Shown: in pieces, positions 1 through 9,458 of the stretch
How the letters are laid out: each line of letters opens with the position of its first letter
Numbering within the stretch: position 1 is the first letter of the stretch
NCBI RefSeq assembly: GCF_900112375.1
Contig: NZ_FOLS01000010.1
Span: 1-64,000 of the forward strand
Direction of reading: 5' to 3'
From: Pseudomonas citronellolis
GTDB lineage: Bacteria; Pseudomonadota; Gammaproteobacteria; Pseudomonadales; Pseudomonadaceae
DNA: 64,000 bases
The notes under the pieces: generated by a model
What the model was told of the DNA's origin: nothing
Database searches by the model: none
The model's input: the letters and a program-made list of their open reading frames with translations, nothing else
Position numbers and translations under genes: made by a program

Positions 1-236
1 ATCTCATTGACCGCCTTCTGGCAGGAACGGTCGGCACTCAAGGCCTGGGCCATGAACATGGACAACGTCTCTGTCGGCGGGAACAAGCGCTCCCGATGAA
101 ACGGCAGCAACGACTCGACATGCTCGAATAATTCAGGGCCGGTTAGCAGGTTGAAGAAGGCGTAAGCGTCCGTATTCGATGTATGCCGACGGGCGCGCTG
201 CTGTTGATGAATGACGGCTTGGCGCCTAGGATTCAT
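1..236 (-). CDS. IS4-family transposase, N-terminal fragment (truncated by window edge)
   Basis: Translating the minus strand from the ATG at 236 gives an open frame of 78 codons that runs off the left edge. It begins MNPRRQAVIH and contains the segments AYAFFNLLTGPELFEHVE, HRERLFPPTETLSMF and ADRSCQKAVN. I recognise these as the conserved N-terminal region of IS4-type DDE transposases common in Pseudomonas. The catalytic DDE residues would lie further downstream and cannot be seen. An AAGGAG ribosome site about 9 bases upstream supports this start. The element sits at the outer edge of the CdiA/immunity block, consistent with a recombining accessory locus. Confidence 0.8.
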   Translation of the reverse strand, partial: MNPRRQAVIHQQQRARRHTSNTDAYAFFNLLTGPELFEHVESLLPFHRERLFPPTETLSMFMAQALSADRSCQKAVNE

Positions 237-356
237 CTGGGCTGCTCCTTGGGCTCGGTGTGTGTTCGCAACCATCACCGTAGACCAAGAGCAGCCTTTC
301 TTTTCTGAATCAATCGCTTAGCGCTTAAGTAAGTGCCATTCAAATCTGTCCCCTTT
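1..356 (-). mobile_element. IS4-family insertion sequence, partial (one end)
   Basis: The window opens inside an insertion sequence read on the minus strand. It carries the first part of a transposase gene and about 120 bp of leader. The leader has a clear AAGGAG ribosome binding site just upstream of the start codon. The outer end is not proven: I place it near 340-356 because the sequence there (AAATCTGTCCCCTTTT) marks the change to unrelated DNA. The other end lies outside the window, so neither the terminal inverted repeats nor a target duplication can be checked. Confidence 0.6.
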
Positions 357-395
357 TCGGCCCCTCTCTTTTTCGACCCAGTGAAATCGTGAAAT

Positions 396-845
396 TTATC
401 TTACCCAGCAAACTGTGTCTCCATCTATGTACCCAAGGCCTTCAAGTACTCCAGATATCTCCGGCAACCCAGGGAGAGAGTCTGAGACATAAGAGAGGGG
501 CAAAGCACTTCTCAACTCCTTGGCCTTCTCCGGATACTCCTCCCATGATGGTTTAGCTATCCCAGCCCAAAACGAAACAGCAGTATCATCCTCAAGAAGC
601 ACTACGGGCTTTAAATACTCTACTTTCCCACTACCATCCCAATATAAATATCCAGAATACCTATATCCATCCCCCTCAAAACTGGCCCGAACAATCAACT
701 GAAAGTCAGTGCAGCACTCCATATCCAAAAGAGGCCGCACAGTAAGCTCATCCTCTACAGTGTCATCCATAGGAAAGAACCAAACCCCATAACAAGCAAG
801 ATCATTAATAGTCAACTCATAAACCTGCTTGTCAAACATACCCAA
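396..845 (-). CDS. Hypothetical protein, candidate orphan immunity protein
   Basis: A 149-residue acidic, soluble protein (starts MGMFDKQVYEL; a second in-frame ATG follows two codons later) with no signal peptide or membrane segment. I do not recognise its family. Base composition is clearly more AT-rich than the surrounding genome, like the neighbouring candidate cdiI. It is the second small gene downstream of the large CdiA-type gene, separated from cdiI by about 150 bp without a credible gene. Position, size, acidity and foreign composition suggest an immunity gene left behind after exchange of toxin tails. This is inference; no toxin partner for it is visible. It ends near the IS4 element. 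Confidence 0.55.
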   Translation of the reverse strand: MGMFDKQVYELTINDLACYGVWFFPMDDTVEDELTVRPLLDMECCTDFQLIVRASFEGDGYRYSGYLYWDGSGKVEYLKPVVLLEDDTAVSFWAGIAKPSWEEYPEKAKELRSALPLSYVSDSLPGLPEISGVLEGLGYIDGDTVCWVR

Positions 846-992
846 CTCTACTTAATCAGATATTTAATTGACCCATAAGAATGGAAAAGATTTATTTCCC
901 GCACTCCAATCCTGCCCAGCCAACCAACTTTAGAGCAGGAGAAATAAATCTGCCCTCTTTTGGGCATTACTCCAACCCACCATAGAAACCAA

Positions 993-1460
993 CTAGCCCA
1001 AAGGCCCCAAAACATCACCAGTAAAGTACCGAGTATCAATGTCTATGGCCGGTTCTAAACCACCATAAAAACCTACCATATTAATTTTTTTCGAGAGCCC
1101 ATCCGCGTATATCTGCATAACACGCATCAGACCTCCAATATCAAAAAGCCGAGTATCGTCAAAAGACAATTCAACATCTATGCCATTCGCATATTTGATC
1201 ACTCTTAAAAAAACAAAGGGCAGACATATTTCATTCGATACATTAAATTTATAAAGCCGCCCAGTCAGACATATATCTCCTTCATAAGAAACAATTCCAT
1301 CAATCAATTTCTTGTCGATCTCAGCCAATAGAATATCCCCAAGGCTCTCCGAGACACCCAGATCAGAAAGCACTTCAGAACTCACCTCTATAGCATTCAA
1401 AAGCTCAAGCAAATCACCTACCGCAACTTGCTGAAAAACAACTTCATAAGACTCAGTCAT
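993..1460 (-). CDS. Candidate CdiI-type immunity protein
   Basis: A 155-residue acidic protein starting MTESYEVVFQQVAVGDLLELLNA, with no signal peptide or membrane segment. Its start codon lies 6 bases after the cdiA stop codon, so the two are almost certainly co-transcribed. In contact-dependent inhibition and polymorphic toxin loci, the gene directly after the toxin-bearing exoprotein encodes the cognate cytoplasmic immunity protein. The gene is AT-rich relative to the genome, typical of horizontally exchanged toxin/immunity modules. I do not recognise a named immunity family, so the role rests on position and composition. Confidence 0.65.
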   Translation of the reverse strand: MTESYEVVFQQVAVGDLLELLNAIEVSSEVLSDLGVSESLGDILLAEIDKKLIDGIVSYEGDICLTGRLYKFNVSNEICLPFVFLRVIKYANGIDVELSFDDTRLFDIGGLMRVMQIYADGLSKKINMVGFYGGLEPAIDIDTRYFTGDVLGPLG

Positions 1461-1466
1461 AAGCTA

Positions 1467-4400
1467 TTAGTCAATAAAACCTTTGAAAGTTCCATCCATG
1501 TTCAATCGAACACCACGGCCATCAGGTAGTCGTTTTTCCATGAAGGCAAGCCCTTTATCTGTCGTAACTTTTTTGAAATCTCCTGGGGCCCGTGTGATTT
1601 CACGCAAATGTTTCATTGCCTGATCGTTCCACGTACTCATTGCTCCTGTAGTCTTACCCCAGATATCTGGGTTTCTACCGGCATGCTTAGACAGTGCATG
1701 GCCGACTATAGTACTGCCCTTGTAAGGAACTTGAGCAGACTCAAGGACAGTCTTAATTTCACCAAAAGACGCACTCCCAGCCTCTTTTGCAATATTAGTT
1801 AAATCATCCCCAAACTTCTTCCCCAGCGCCTCAATGACCTCGGCACTGACCTTCTCCGTCACCTTGACGGCACCACCCACCTTGCCAGTCGGAGTGGGGT
1901 ATCCCAGGTCTATGACGACCTGCCCCCAGTCAAGCCCGTGCTCCAGGGGTGTGTCGGGGAGGAATATCTCGGATCGGACGTTCGGGTCTCGGCGCAGCGT
2001 GTAGTACGCAAAGGCCAGGGTGTCCTTATCCAGGCTCTGGACCGCCTTTTCATCCTTGGCCGCCAATGCCCGCAGCGCGTCGAGCGCTTGCTGTTGATCG
2101 ACGCTCTTACCCTGGCTCGGACAAGCAGGATCGACCTCGCAGCGTTGCTGGGCCTCTTCGATAGCTGTCTGGGCTTTCTCTTCGTGCAGCGTGTAGTTGT
2201 ACTGCGTAGCGTTCTGCGCCACCCAGGCCCCGGTCTGCAGGCTTTGCGCATCGGCGCCATCCAGGGTCGAGGCCGCCAGCAGGCCAACCAGTTGGGAGGT
2301 CATGTCGAGCAGGAACTTGTCGCCGCCCACCCAGGTGTCGAGCTGGTCCACCAGGGCTTCGTTGGCACCCGCCGCCAGGGCACCGGTCTTGAAGTCGCCG
2401 CCGCTGGCCTCGGCCAGCAGGCCGCCGACCATGGCGTGGATCATCACCTTCTGGATGCTGCCGTCGGCGTAGACGCCCTTCGTGTAGTCGCCCACGGCGT
2501 TGAAGCTGACGGCGGCCAGGGTATTGAGCAGGGTGCTCTGCAGGGCATCGCCCAGGTCGCCGCCCTGCCCCATGATCCGGCCCAGCGCCAATGCCGTGCC
2601 GTTCTGCAGCCCCTGGCTGGCGGCGAATTGGCCGATGCCCTTGAGGGAGCCCAGGTCGATGGTGATCTTGCCGGTGATGTCGCTGGGGGCGCCGGTCCAG
2701 TCGTTGAAGTAGCCCTGGGTCAGGCCGGCGGTGATGCCGGAGATGGCATAGCCCTTGAGGGCATCGCTTGAGGTGATGTCCTGCCAGACCGCGCCGAGGT
2801 CGCCGCGGTTGTTCACCAGACTGATCGAGGCGTTGATCGCGGCCCCCGAGGCAATGGCCGCGCCACCGGCGGCGACGGCGCCGCCGCCCATGGCTTTCAG
2901 GGCGGCCGGCCCGACGTAGGCGGCCATCACGATGGCGATGGCCAACTGCGCCCCCACGCCCAGCCCCGAGCTGCTGTAGCTGAAGGAGTCGTGCACCTCC
3001 TTGACGCGGTTCCAATCCACGTCCCCGCGCTGTTCGGCTTCCTTCAACCAGGCCAGGTTGGGATCGGCCTGCACCATGGCGTCGATGGTCTGCCCGACGC
3101 TCTTCTGGTCGATGTGCTTGATGTCGATCTTCAGGCCTTCCACCGCCTTGATCGCCAGTTCGCCCTGGGCGATCAGTTGGCTCTGGCGCAGGGTCTCGTC
3201 GGTCTGGCCCTTGCCCTTGGCGGACTGCCAGGCCAGGTTGCCCTTGCTCTTCTCGTGGCTTTCCTGGTGTAGGTCCTTGACCGCTTCGAAGGTCACCGAG
3301 CCACCGCTGAGGAGGGTGATGTCGTTGCCGCTTTCGAGCTTCGCGCCCTGGTATTTCTGGTCGCCGCCGCTGAGCAGGGTGATGTCGGAGCCGGCGCTGA
3401 TCTGGCTGCCCACCGCCTTCACGTCGGTGACTTCGTCGCGCTGGGTCTTCTTGCTGCCGAAGCCGCCCTTTTTCTCCTCGCTGTACAGGGCGTAGTCGCT
3501 GTCGTAGTCCGCCAGCAGTTCCAGCTTGTCGCCGGCCACCAGGTAGGCTTCGTTGCCCGCGCTGATCTGGCTGGCCACCAGGGTGAGGTTCTGCCCCGCG
3601 CTGACGACCACGTCCCCGCCCGCGCTCAGGCTGGCGCCCTGTTGCCGCACCTGGTCGGCCTGCTGCTCGACCTTCTTGCCGCCGCCCTTGTACTTCGTCT
3701 GGCTATGGTCTTCGTTCGCCGCCGAGGCGAGGGTGACGTCGCGGCCGGCGCCCAGGGCGATGTCGCCCTTGGCGTCGATGTGGCTGGCGATGACACTGAG
3801 GTCGCGGCCGGCGCTGGCATCGAGGTTGCCACCGATGCTGATGTCGCTGGCGTGCTGGGTGGTGCTGGCGAGGCTGCCCTGCATGCGCCGGCTGTGGAAA
3901 TCGGCGCTGTCGGTTTCCCCGGCAGCCTCCAGGCGCAGGTCGCGCCCGGCCTGCAGGTGGACGTCGCCGCCGGCCTGGATCGCGCTGCCTACGCTGAGCA
4001 GGTCGCGCCCGGCGTTGATCGCCAGGTTGCCGCTGGCTTCGATGCGGGCGGCGGCGTTGGCGATTTCCTTGTGGATGCGGTCGTTGCCGGCGCTGAGGTC
4101 GAGGGTGGTGAGGCTGCGTTCGTTGATCACGTCGCCGGTCAGCGCGGTGAGGCTGACGTCGCGCCCCTTGAGGATGCCACCGGCGGTGTTGCGGATGCTC
4201 TCGGTGGCCAGCAGGTCGAGGCGCTTGCCCGCTTCGATCAGGCCGCTGTTGCCGATGTTCGCCGCGCTGGCGCCGAGGTCGCCGCTGGCGCGCAGGGTGC
4301 CGGCGTTGTTCAGTGCGCCGCCGCTGATCAGGCTCAGGTTCTGGCCCTGGATCAGCGCGCCGTTGGGCGCCAGGCGGTTGTCGGCCTGGGCCAGGTAGAG

Positions 4401-7400
4401 CACCGGCACCAGTACCTTTTCGCCGTTCACCACGGCCTCTTCCAGCCAGACGATGTCGTGGGTCAGCGCCGCCACCTGTTCGGCAGTGAGGCCCACACCT
4501 ACTGTCAGGTTGAGGCTGTCCTTGTAGGCGATGGCGTTGTCCATCAGGTACTTGAACAGCGCCTCGTCGCTGGCCATGCCGTCGATGAAGCGCTGGCCGG
4601 TGCGGGCCACCAGCGCCTGCTGGATCAGGCGCTGTTCGTAGAGGCCGTCGCCCAGGCGCTTCTGCGCCTGGTCCGGGTCGTAGCCGAGCAGGCCCAGCAG
4701 GTAGTCGGAGCTGAGGAAGCTCTTCAGGCTGGTCAGCTCGGGGTTGGTCTCGATCAGGTACTTGTGGCTGTTGCCCGGCGCGGCGTTGCCCGGCACGCCC
4801 TGGACGCGGGAAAGCCCCAGGCCGAGGCCGGCGAGATCGGGCCCGTTCTGGGCGCCGGCGCTGGCGTCCTGGCCGCTGAGGCGGAACAGGCCGTTGCTGC
4901 CGCTGGGCAGGCTGAAACCAGGAAGCTCCAGTGGGTTGACCTGCTGCTGCGCCAGGTCCGGCGGCAGCTGCGAGGTGATGGCGAACTGGCCGGTGGCGGC
5001 GCCGGTGGCCGTGCTCACGTCGCGCGGGTCGATGCTCTGGGCGCCGGCGTCGCGGCGCACCACGCTGTTGTCGAATTGCTCGCTGGCGATGATGCTGACG
5101 TTGCCCGCGGCCTGGATCACCGCGCTGGCCGCCGGGGTGCCGGACACCTGCACCTCGGAGATCATGAGGTTGTGGAAGTTGTGTTCCGGGTAGCCGCCGG
5201 ACTCCAGCACCTGCTGGCGGCTCAGGGCGCCGGGGTCGTAGTCCGGCGAGTTGGGGTCGTTGTAGCGGTTGTAGAGTTCCTGGTTGCTGCGGAACGTCCA
5301 GTAGTAGGCGTCGGTGCGGGTGTAGAAGGCCCCGTCCAGGTGCCGCTCCACGCCGCCGGCCGCGCCCTGGTTGCGGAAGCGGGCGGCCTGGATGTCGATG
5401 TCGCCGCCCGAGGCGATGCTGCTGTAGAGGTTGGCGAAGGCGCCGCCGCGGAAGACGAAGTCGCCGCCGGCAGTGATCGTCGCCTGGGGCGAGTCCTGGG
5501 TGATGACGTCCTCGTAGCGCTCCCAGGACTGGAACCGGAATTCGCAGCCCTTGCCGTCGCACATGTCGTCGGCATACATACGGATGTTGCCGGCGATGAT
5601 GCGCTGGCCGATGCGGAAGTCGTCGCCACGGCGGTTGTCGAAGTCTTGCGCCAGCAGGGTCAGGGCGCCGGCGCTTTCGATGCTGCCGGAGACGTTCTCG
5701 ACCTTGGCCGCCCAGCCGTTCTGGTCGTTGGCGGCGATGTGCAGGTTGCCGAGGCTGTAGAGGTCGCCGGCGCGGTTGCTGAGGGTGCCGACCCGCAGCG
5801 CCATGTCGCCGCCGCTGAACAGCAGCCCGCCCTGGTTGAGCAGGTTGCCGGCCTCCACGCGCAGCCCGGCGGCGCTGCCGAGGCTGCCAAAGTTGTCGAG
5901 GCTGGCGACGCGCACGCCGAGGTCGCCGGCGGAGCTGATGCGGCCGTGGTTGCTCAGGCCGTTGGCGTTGACGCTGGCCGCGCTGCCGCCGGCGATGCTG
6001 GCGGCGGTGCCGAGTTCGATCTGGTTCGCCCCAAGGCTCAGCTCGCCCAGGCTGGTGAGGCGCCCGGCGCCACTGTAGGTGCCGCTCAGGTTCAGGCTCA
6101 GGCCGGCGTCGCTGGCGATCAGCCCGTCGTTGCGCCAGTGGCCACCGCTGCCGCCAAGGCCCTGCACGGCCAGCAGTTGGCCGTCGCTGCCGAGCTGCAG
6201 ACGGTCGACGTTGAGGGTGAGCTGGCGGGCCTGCAGGCTGCTGTTCAGGGTCCAGTCGGGCGCGTTGATGTCCAGCGCGGACTGGGTGATGAAGTGGCCG
6301 CCGGCCTGGCCGAGTTGCCCCAGGTCGACGAGGAACTGGCCGTTGCCGGCGTGCAACACGGTGCCGCCGGCGTTGTGCAGGGCGCCGCCGCTCAGTTGCA
6401 GGGTGTCGGCGGCGGTTTCCAGGGTGCCCTGGCGATTGTCGAGCAGGCCGCGGGTGGCGATCCGCGTGCTGCCGCTCTGGCCCAGGGCGCGCAGGCGGCC
6501 CTGGGCGTTGCTCAGGCTGGCGGCGTCGAGGCTCAGCCAGTCGCCGGCTTCGATCAGGCCGCCGTCGTTGTTCAGGGCGCCCCGCAGGCTGAAGTCGATG
6601 CCTTTCGCGCCGACCTTGCCGTTGCCGTTGAGGAAGTCGCCGGCGGCGAGGGTCAGCTGGTTGCCCGCGTAGAGACCACCGTCGCGGTTGTCCAGGGCTG
6701 CGCCGCCGGTGTCGATCTTGGCCTGGCCGGCGGTGGCGGCGAGATGCCCTTGTCCATTGCCGATACCGCCGCTGGCCCTGGCGTCCAGGTCCACGCCCTG
6801 GGCCACGCCGGCATCGTTGCCGAAGTAGCCGGTGACGATCCTGAGCAGGCCCAGGGCGGCATTAAGGACGCCGCCGCTGTTGTCGATGCTCGCGGCGCCC
6901 AGGTCGAGCCTGCCGCCGTCGCTCTGGATGCGGCCCCTGGCATTGTTCAACGCACCGCTCAGGGCGAGGTTGGCGTCGCCCTGGCTGGAAACCTGCCCCT
7001 GCTGGTTGTCGAGGCCGGCGGCGCGCAGGCTGAGGCTGTCGCCGCTGTGGACGAGGCCGTCGTTGCCGTTGAGCAGGCGGCCGCCGAGCGCCTCGATGCG
7101 CAACGCGCCCTGGCTGGCCAGGGTGCCGCGGTCGCGGTTGTCCAGGCCGCCCTGGCCGAGGATCAGCTCGAGGGTGGACTGGCTGGACAGCTGGCCGCCA
7201 CGGTTGTCCAGGCTGGCGGCCTTGAGCAGCAGACCGGCGCCGCTGCTCAGGCGGGCGTTGTTGGCGTTGATGAGCGCGCCGCTCAGCGTCGCCTCCAGGG
7301 CCCCCTGGCTGAGCAGTTGGCCGCCGCTGTTGTCCAGGCTGCGGCCCTTGAGCAGCAGGCTGCCGGCGCTGATCTGCCCACCCTGGTTGAGCAGCCGGGT

Positions 7401-9458
7401 GGCGGCGTGGCTGAAGTCGAGCCGGCGCTGGGCGTCGATCAGGCCGGCGTCGCGGTTGTCGAGGGTGTCGGCGATGGCGAGTTCGACGTTGCCCTCGGCG
7501 GAGACGATGCCGCCGCGGTTGTCCAGGCTGGCCGCGCTGATCCGCTGGTCCCCCTGGCTGACCAGGGCGCCCTGGCTGGCGTTGTTCAGTGCGCCGGCGA
7601 GGCTGACGGCGAGCGCGCCGGCCTTGCTGGAGAGGGTGCCGCCCTGGCTGTTGTCCAGGCTGCCGCCGCCGACGCTCAGCCCCTGCCAGCCGGACAGCAG
7701 GCCCAGGCCGGCGTTGAGCAGCCGGTCGGCCTGCAGGTCGAGCCGTCCGGCGCTGATGATGTGGCCGCTGTCGCGGTTGTCCAGCAGCCGGGCGCCGAGG
7801 GCGAAGCTCTGTTGACTGGAGATTTCGCCGCCACGGTTATCCACCGTGCCCAGTTGCTTGAAGCGCAGGGTGCCGGCGCTGAGCAGCCCGCCCTGGCTGT
7901 TGTCCAGGTCGCCGCCCTGCAGGTCGAGGCCGAGCGCGCCGTTGCCCAGCAGGCGCCCGCCGCGCAGGCTCAGTTGCCGGGTGCGGATGTCGGCATCGGC
8001 CTGGGTGGAGATTTCGCCCTGGCTGCTGTCGATGTGCTGCGCCGCCAGCGTGAGGTTGCCGGCGCTGTGGATGAGGCCGTCGGCGCTGTTGTCCAGCTTG
8101 CCGGCGAGGTTGGCGTGCAGGGTGCCGCGGCTGGTGAGGGTGCCCTGGCCGCTGTTGTCCAGGCTGGCCAGGTCCAGGCGCAGGCTCTGTTCGGCGGCGA
8201 ACAGGCCGAGGCGGTTGTCCAGGGCACCGCCGTTGATGTGGATGTGCTGGCCGCCGATCTGGCCGTTGCGATTGTCGAGCACGGCGGCGCGAGCCTGCAG
8301 CTGGCGCGTGGCGATCAGGCTGCCGCTATTGCGCAGGCTCTGCGCGTCGATAGCCACGTCGCCGCGGGCGTTGCGGCTGTTGTCGGCATTGACGCCGGCC
8401 TCGATCACGCCGCTGTTGCTGAGCTGGTTCGCCGTCAGTTCGAGGGTCGAACCCGCCGCCAGGCTCTGCGCATTGCTCAGCGCCCCGCTGGCCTGCACGC
8501 TGGCACTGCCCCCGGCATAGGCCGGGCCGTTCAGTGCCACGTCCTGGCCCTTCAGAGCCAGGTCCCCGCTGGCCGCCACCTGGGCCAGCTGCAGCTTGCC
8601 GTTGGCGTCGATGCGGATGTCGCCCGCGCTGGCCGCCATGTTGCCGGCCAGTCTCACGCCCACGCCCTGTTCGGTGCCGACCAGGCGGATGGTGTTGGCG
8701 TACATGCCGCCCAGGGCCGAGCTGTCGATGGCCAGTTGCGGCTTGGCGCTGCCGTCGCCGGGCTTGGCGGTGGCGGCGAGACTTTCCGCATCCACCGTGT
8801 TGCGCCCGGCCACCACGGTGAGCTGCTTGGCGTACAGGTCGGCGTTGAGCTTGGCGCTGCGGGTGATCAGCTCGAACTGGTCGAGGTTGCTGGCGTTGAG
8901 CCCGGCGCCTTCGATGGCGATTTCACCGCCATCCACGTCGAAGCCCTGCAGACGCTCGCCGGCCAGGATCGGTTTACCGGTGCTGAGGGTGGCGCGCGGA
9001 GTGTTGATGAAGCCGCAGCCGTTGCAGGTGATGCCGTGGGGGTTGGCGACGATGACGTGGGCGCCCTGCCCGGCCACTTCGGTGTAGCCCTTGAGTTGCG
9101 AGGGATTGGCCCCGGTGACTTCGTTGAGGATCTTCTGCGCCGCCTGGCCCTTGAGGTTGGGGTTGCCGAGGATGATCCCGCCCAGTTGGGTGCTGGCGGT
9201 CTTGCCGGTGGCGTTGTTGAGGATCAGGCCCTGCTGGCCGACGTTGTAGTCGCTGAATTTATTGTGCGAGAGGCCGCTGCCGTTGGGCGTGGCGATGTTG
9301 ACGATGGGCACGCCGTTGCCCGCCGCGCCGATCTGCGTGTTGCCGCCGGCGGCCGCATCCACCGCCAACTGGGCGGCGGTCGCGATTATGGGCTCGAGGA
9401 ACAGGATGCCGGCCAGGGCGCTGGCGATGGCTTGATAGAGGGGGCGGCGGATGTCCAT
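1467..9458 (-). CDS. CdiA/FHA-type two-partner secretion exoprotein with C-terminal toxin
   Basis: Very large secreted filamentous protein (about 2663 residues from the ATG at 9458; an upstream ATG at 9518 adds 20 residues). I prefer 9458 because MDIRRPLYQAIASALAG starts a signal peptide. Residues about 30-250 form the TPS/haemagglutination domain (NPNLKGQA, VIVANPHGITCNGCGF). Then come long degenerate beta-helix repeats of the 'SLDNRGGQLSSQ' type to about residue 1300, a linker region with a Cys pair (CDGKGC), a second repeat region (SAGGDVVVSAGQNL) near 1750-2050, a hydrophobic Gly/Ala DUF637-like segment, and a C-terminal tail. I see no VENN motif. The last ~105 residues (GHALSKHAGRNPDIWGK, then RLPDGRGVRLNMDG) look like a small exchangeable nuclease toxin, perhaps BECR-fold. 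The following gene is the likely immunity gene. No TpsB/CdiB gene is next to it. Confidence 0.85.
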   Translation of the reverse strand: MDIRRPLYQAIASALAGILFLEPIIATAAQLAVDAAAGGNTQIGAAGNGVPIVNIATPNGSGLSHNKFSDYNVGQQGLILNNATGKTASTQLGGIILGNPNLKGQAAQKILNEVTGANPSQLKGYTEVAGQGAHVIVANPHGITCNGCGFINTPRATLSTGKPILAGERLQGFDVDGGEIAIEGAGLNASNLDQFELITRSAKLNADLYAKQLTVVAGRNTVDAESLAATAKPGDGSAKPQLAIDSSALGGMYANTIRLVGTEQGVGVRLAGNMAASAGDIRIDANGKLQLAQVAASGDLALKGQDVALNGPAYAGGSASVQASGALSNAQSLAAGSTLELTANQLSNSGVIEAGVNADNSRNARGDVAIDAQSLRNSGSLIATRQLQARAAVLDNRNGQIGGQHIHINGGALDNRLGLFAAEQSLRLDLASLDNSGQGTLTSRGTLHANLAGKLDNSADGLIHSAGNLTLAAQHIDSSQGEISTQADADIRTRQLSLRGGRLLGNGALGLDLQGGDLDNSQGGLLSAGTLRFKQLGTVDNRGGEISSQQSFALGARLLDNRDSGHIISAGRLDLQADRLLNAGLGLLSGWQGLSVGGGSLDNSQGGTLSSKAGALAVSLAGALNNASQGALVSQGDQRISAASLDNRGGIVSAEGNVELAIADTLDNRDAGLIDAQRRLDFSHAATRLLNQGGQISAGSLLLKGRSLDNSGGQLLSQGALEATLSGALINANNARLSSGAGLLLKAASLDNRGGQLSSQSTLELILGQGGLDNRDRGTLASQGALRIEALGGRLLNGNDGLVHSGDSLSLRAAGLDNQQGQVSSQGDANLALSGALNNARGRIQSDGGRLDLGAASIDNSGGVLNAALGLLRIVTGYFGNDAGVAQGVDLDARASGGIGNGQGHLAATAGQAKIDTGGAALDNRDGGLYAGNQLTLAAGDFLNGNGKVGAKGIDFSLRGALNNDGGLIEAGDWLSLDAASLSNAQGRLRALGQSGSTRIATRGLLDNRQGTLETAADTLQLSGGALHNAGGTVLHAGNGQFLVDLGQLGQAGGHFITQSALDINAPDWTLNSSLQARQLTLNVDRLQLGSDGQLLAVQGLGGSGGHWRNDGLIASDAGLSLNLSGTYSGAGRLTSLGELSLGANQIELGTAASIAGGSAASVNANGLSNHGRISSAGDLGVRVASLDNFGSLGSAAGLRVEAGNLLNQGGLLFSGGDMALRVGTLSNRAGDLYSLGNLHIAANDQNGWAAKVENVSGSIESAGALTLLAQDFDNRRGDDFRIGQRIIAGNIRMYADDMCDGKGCEFRFQSWERYEDVITQDSPQATITAGGDFVFRGGAFANLYSSIASGGDIDIQAARFRNQGAAGGVERHLDGAFYTRTDAYYWTFRSNQELYNRYNDPNSPDYDPGALSRQQVLESGGYPEHNFHNLMISEVQVSGTPAASAVIQAAGNVSIIASEQFDNSVVRRDAGAQSIDPRDVSTATGAATGQFAITSQLPPDLAQQQVNPLELPGFSLPSGSNGLFRLSGQDASAGAQNGPDLAGLGLGLSRVQGVPGNAAPGNSHKYLIETNPELTSLKSFLSSDYLLGLLGYDPDQAQKRLGDGLYEQRLIQQALVARTGQRFIDGMASDEALFKYLMDNAIAYKDSLNLTVGVGLTAEQVAALTHDIVWLEEAVVNGEKVLVPVLYLAQADNRLAPNGALIQGQNLSLISGGALNNAGTLRASGDLGASAANIGNSGLIEAGKRLDLLATESIRNTAGGILKGRDVSLTALTGDVINERSLTTLDLSAGNDRIHKEIANAAARIEASGNLAINAGRDLLSVGSAIQAGGDVHLQAGRDLRLEAAGETDSADFHSRRMQGSLASTTQHASDISIGGNLDASAGRDLSVIASHIDAKGDIALGAGRDVTLASAANEDHSQTKYKGGGKKVEQQADQVRQQGASLSAGGDVVVSAGQNLTLVASQISAGNEAYLVAGDKLELLADYDSDYALYSEEKKGGFGSKKTQRDEVTDVKAVGSQISAGSDITLLSGGDQKYQGAKLESGNDITLLSGGSVTFEAVKDLHQESHEKSKGNLAWQSAKGKGQTDETLRQSQLIAQGELAIKAVEGLKIDIKHIDQKSVGQTIDAMVQADPNLAWLKEAEQRGDVDWNRVKEVHDSFSYSSSGLGVGAQLAIAIVMAAYVGPAALKAMGGGAVAAGGAAIASGAAINASISLVNNRGDLGAVWQDITSSDALKGYAISGITAGLTQGYFNDWTGAPSDITGKITIDLGSLKGIGQFAASQGLQNGTALALGRIMGQGGDLGDALQSTLLNTLAAVSFNAVGDYTKGVYADGSIQKVMIHAMVGGLLAEASGGDFKTGALAAGANEALVDQLDTWVGGDKFLLDMTSQLVGLLAASTLDGADAQSLQTGAWVAQNATQYNYTLHEEKAQTAIEEAQQRCEVDPACPSQGKSVDQQQALDALRALAAKDEKAVQSLDKDTLAFAYYTLRRDPNVRSEIFLPDTPLEHGLDWGQVVIDLGYPTPTGKVGGAVKVTEKVSAEVIEALGKKFGDDLTNIAKEAGSASFGEIKTVLESAQVPYKGSTIVGHALSKHAGRNPDIWGKTTGAMSTWNDQAMKHLREITRAPGDFKKVTTDKGLAFMEKRLPDGRGVRLNMDGTFKGFID

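Noticed and set aside
848..1039. 63-codon minus-strand frame overlapping the candidate cdiI gene
   Set aside because: Overlaps the end of cdiI, has no ribosome site, and its second half is the AAATAAATCT inverted repeat; it looks non-coding.
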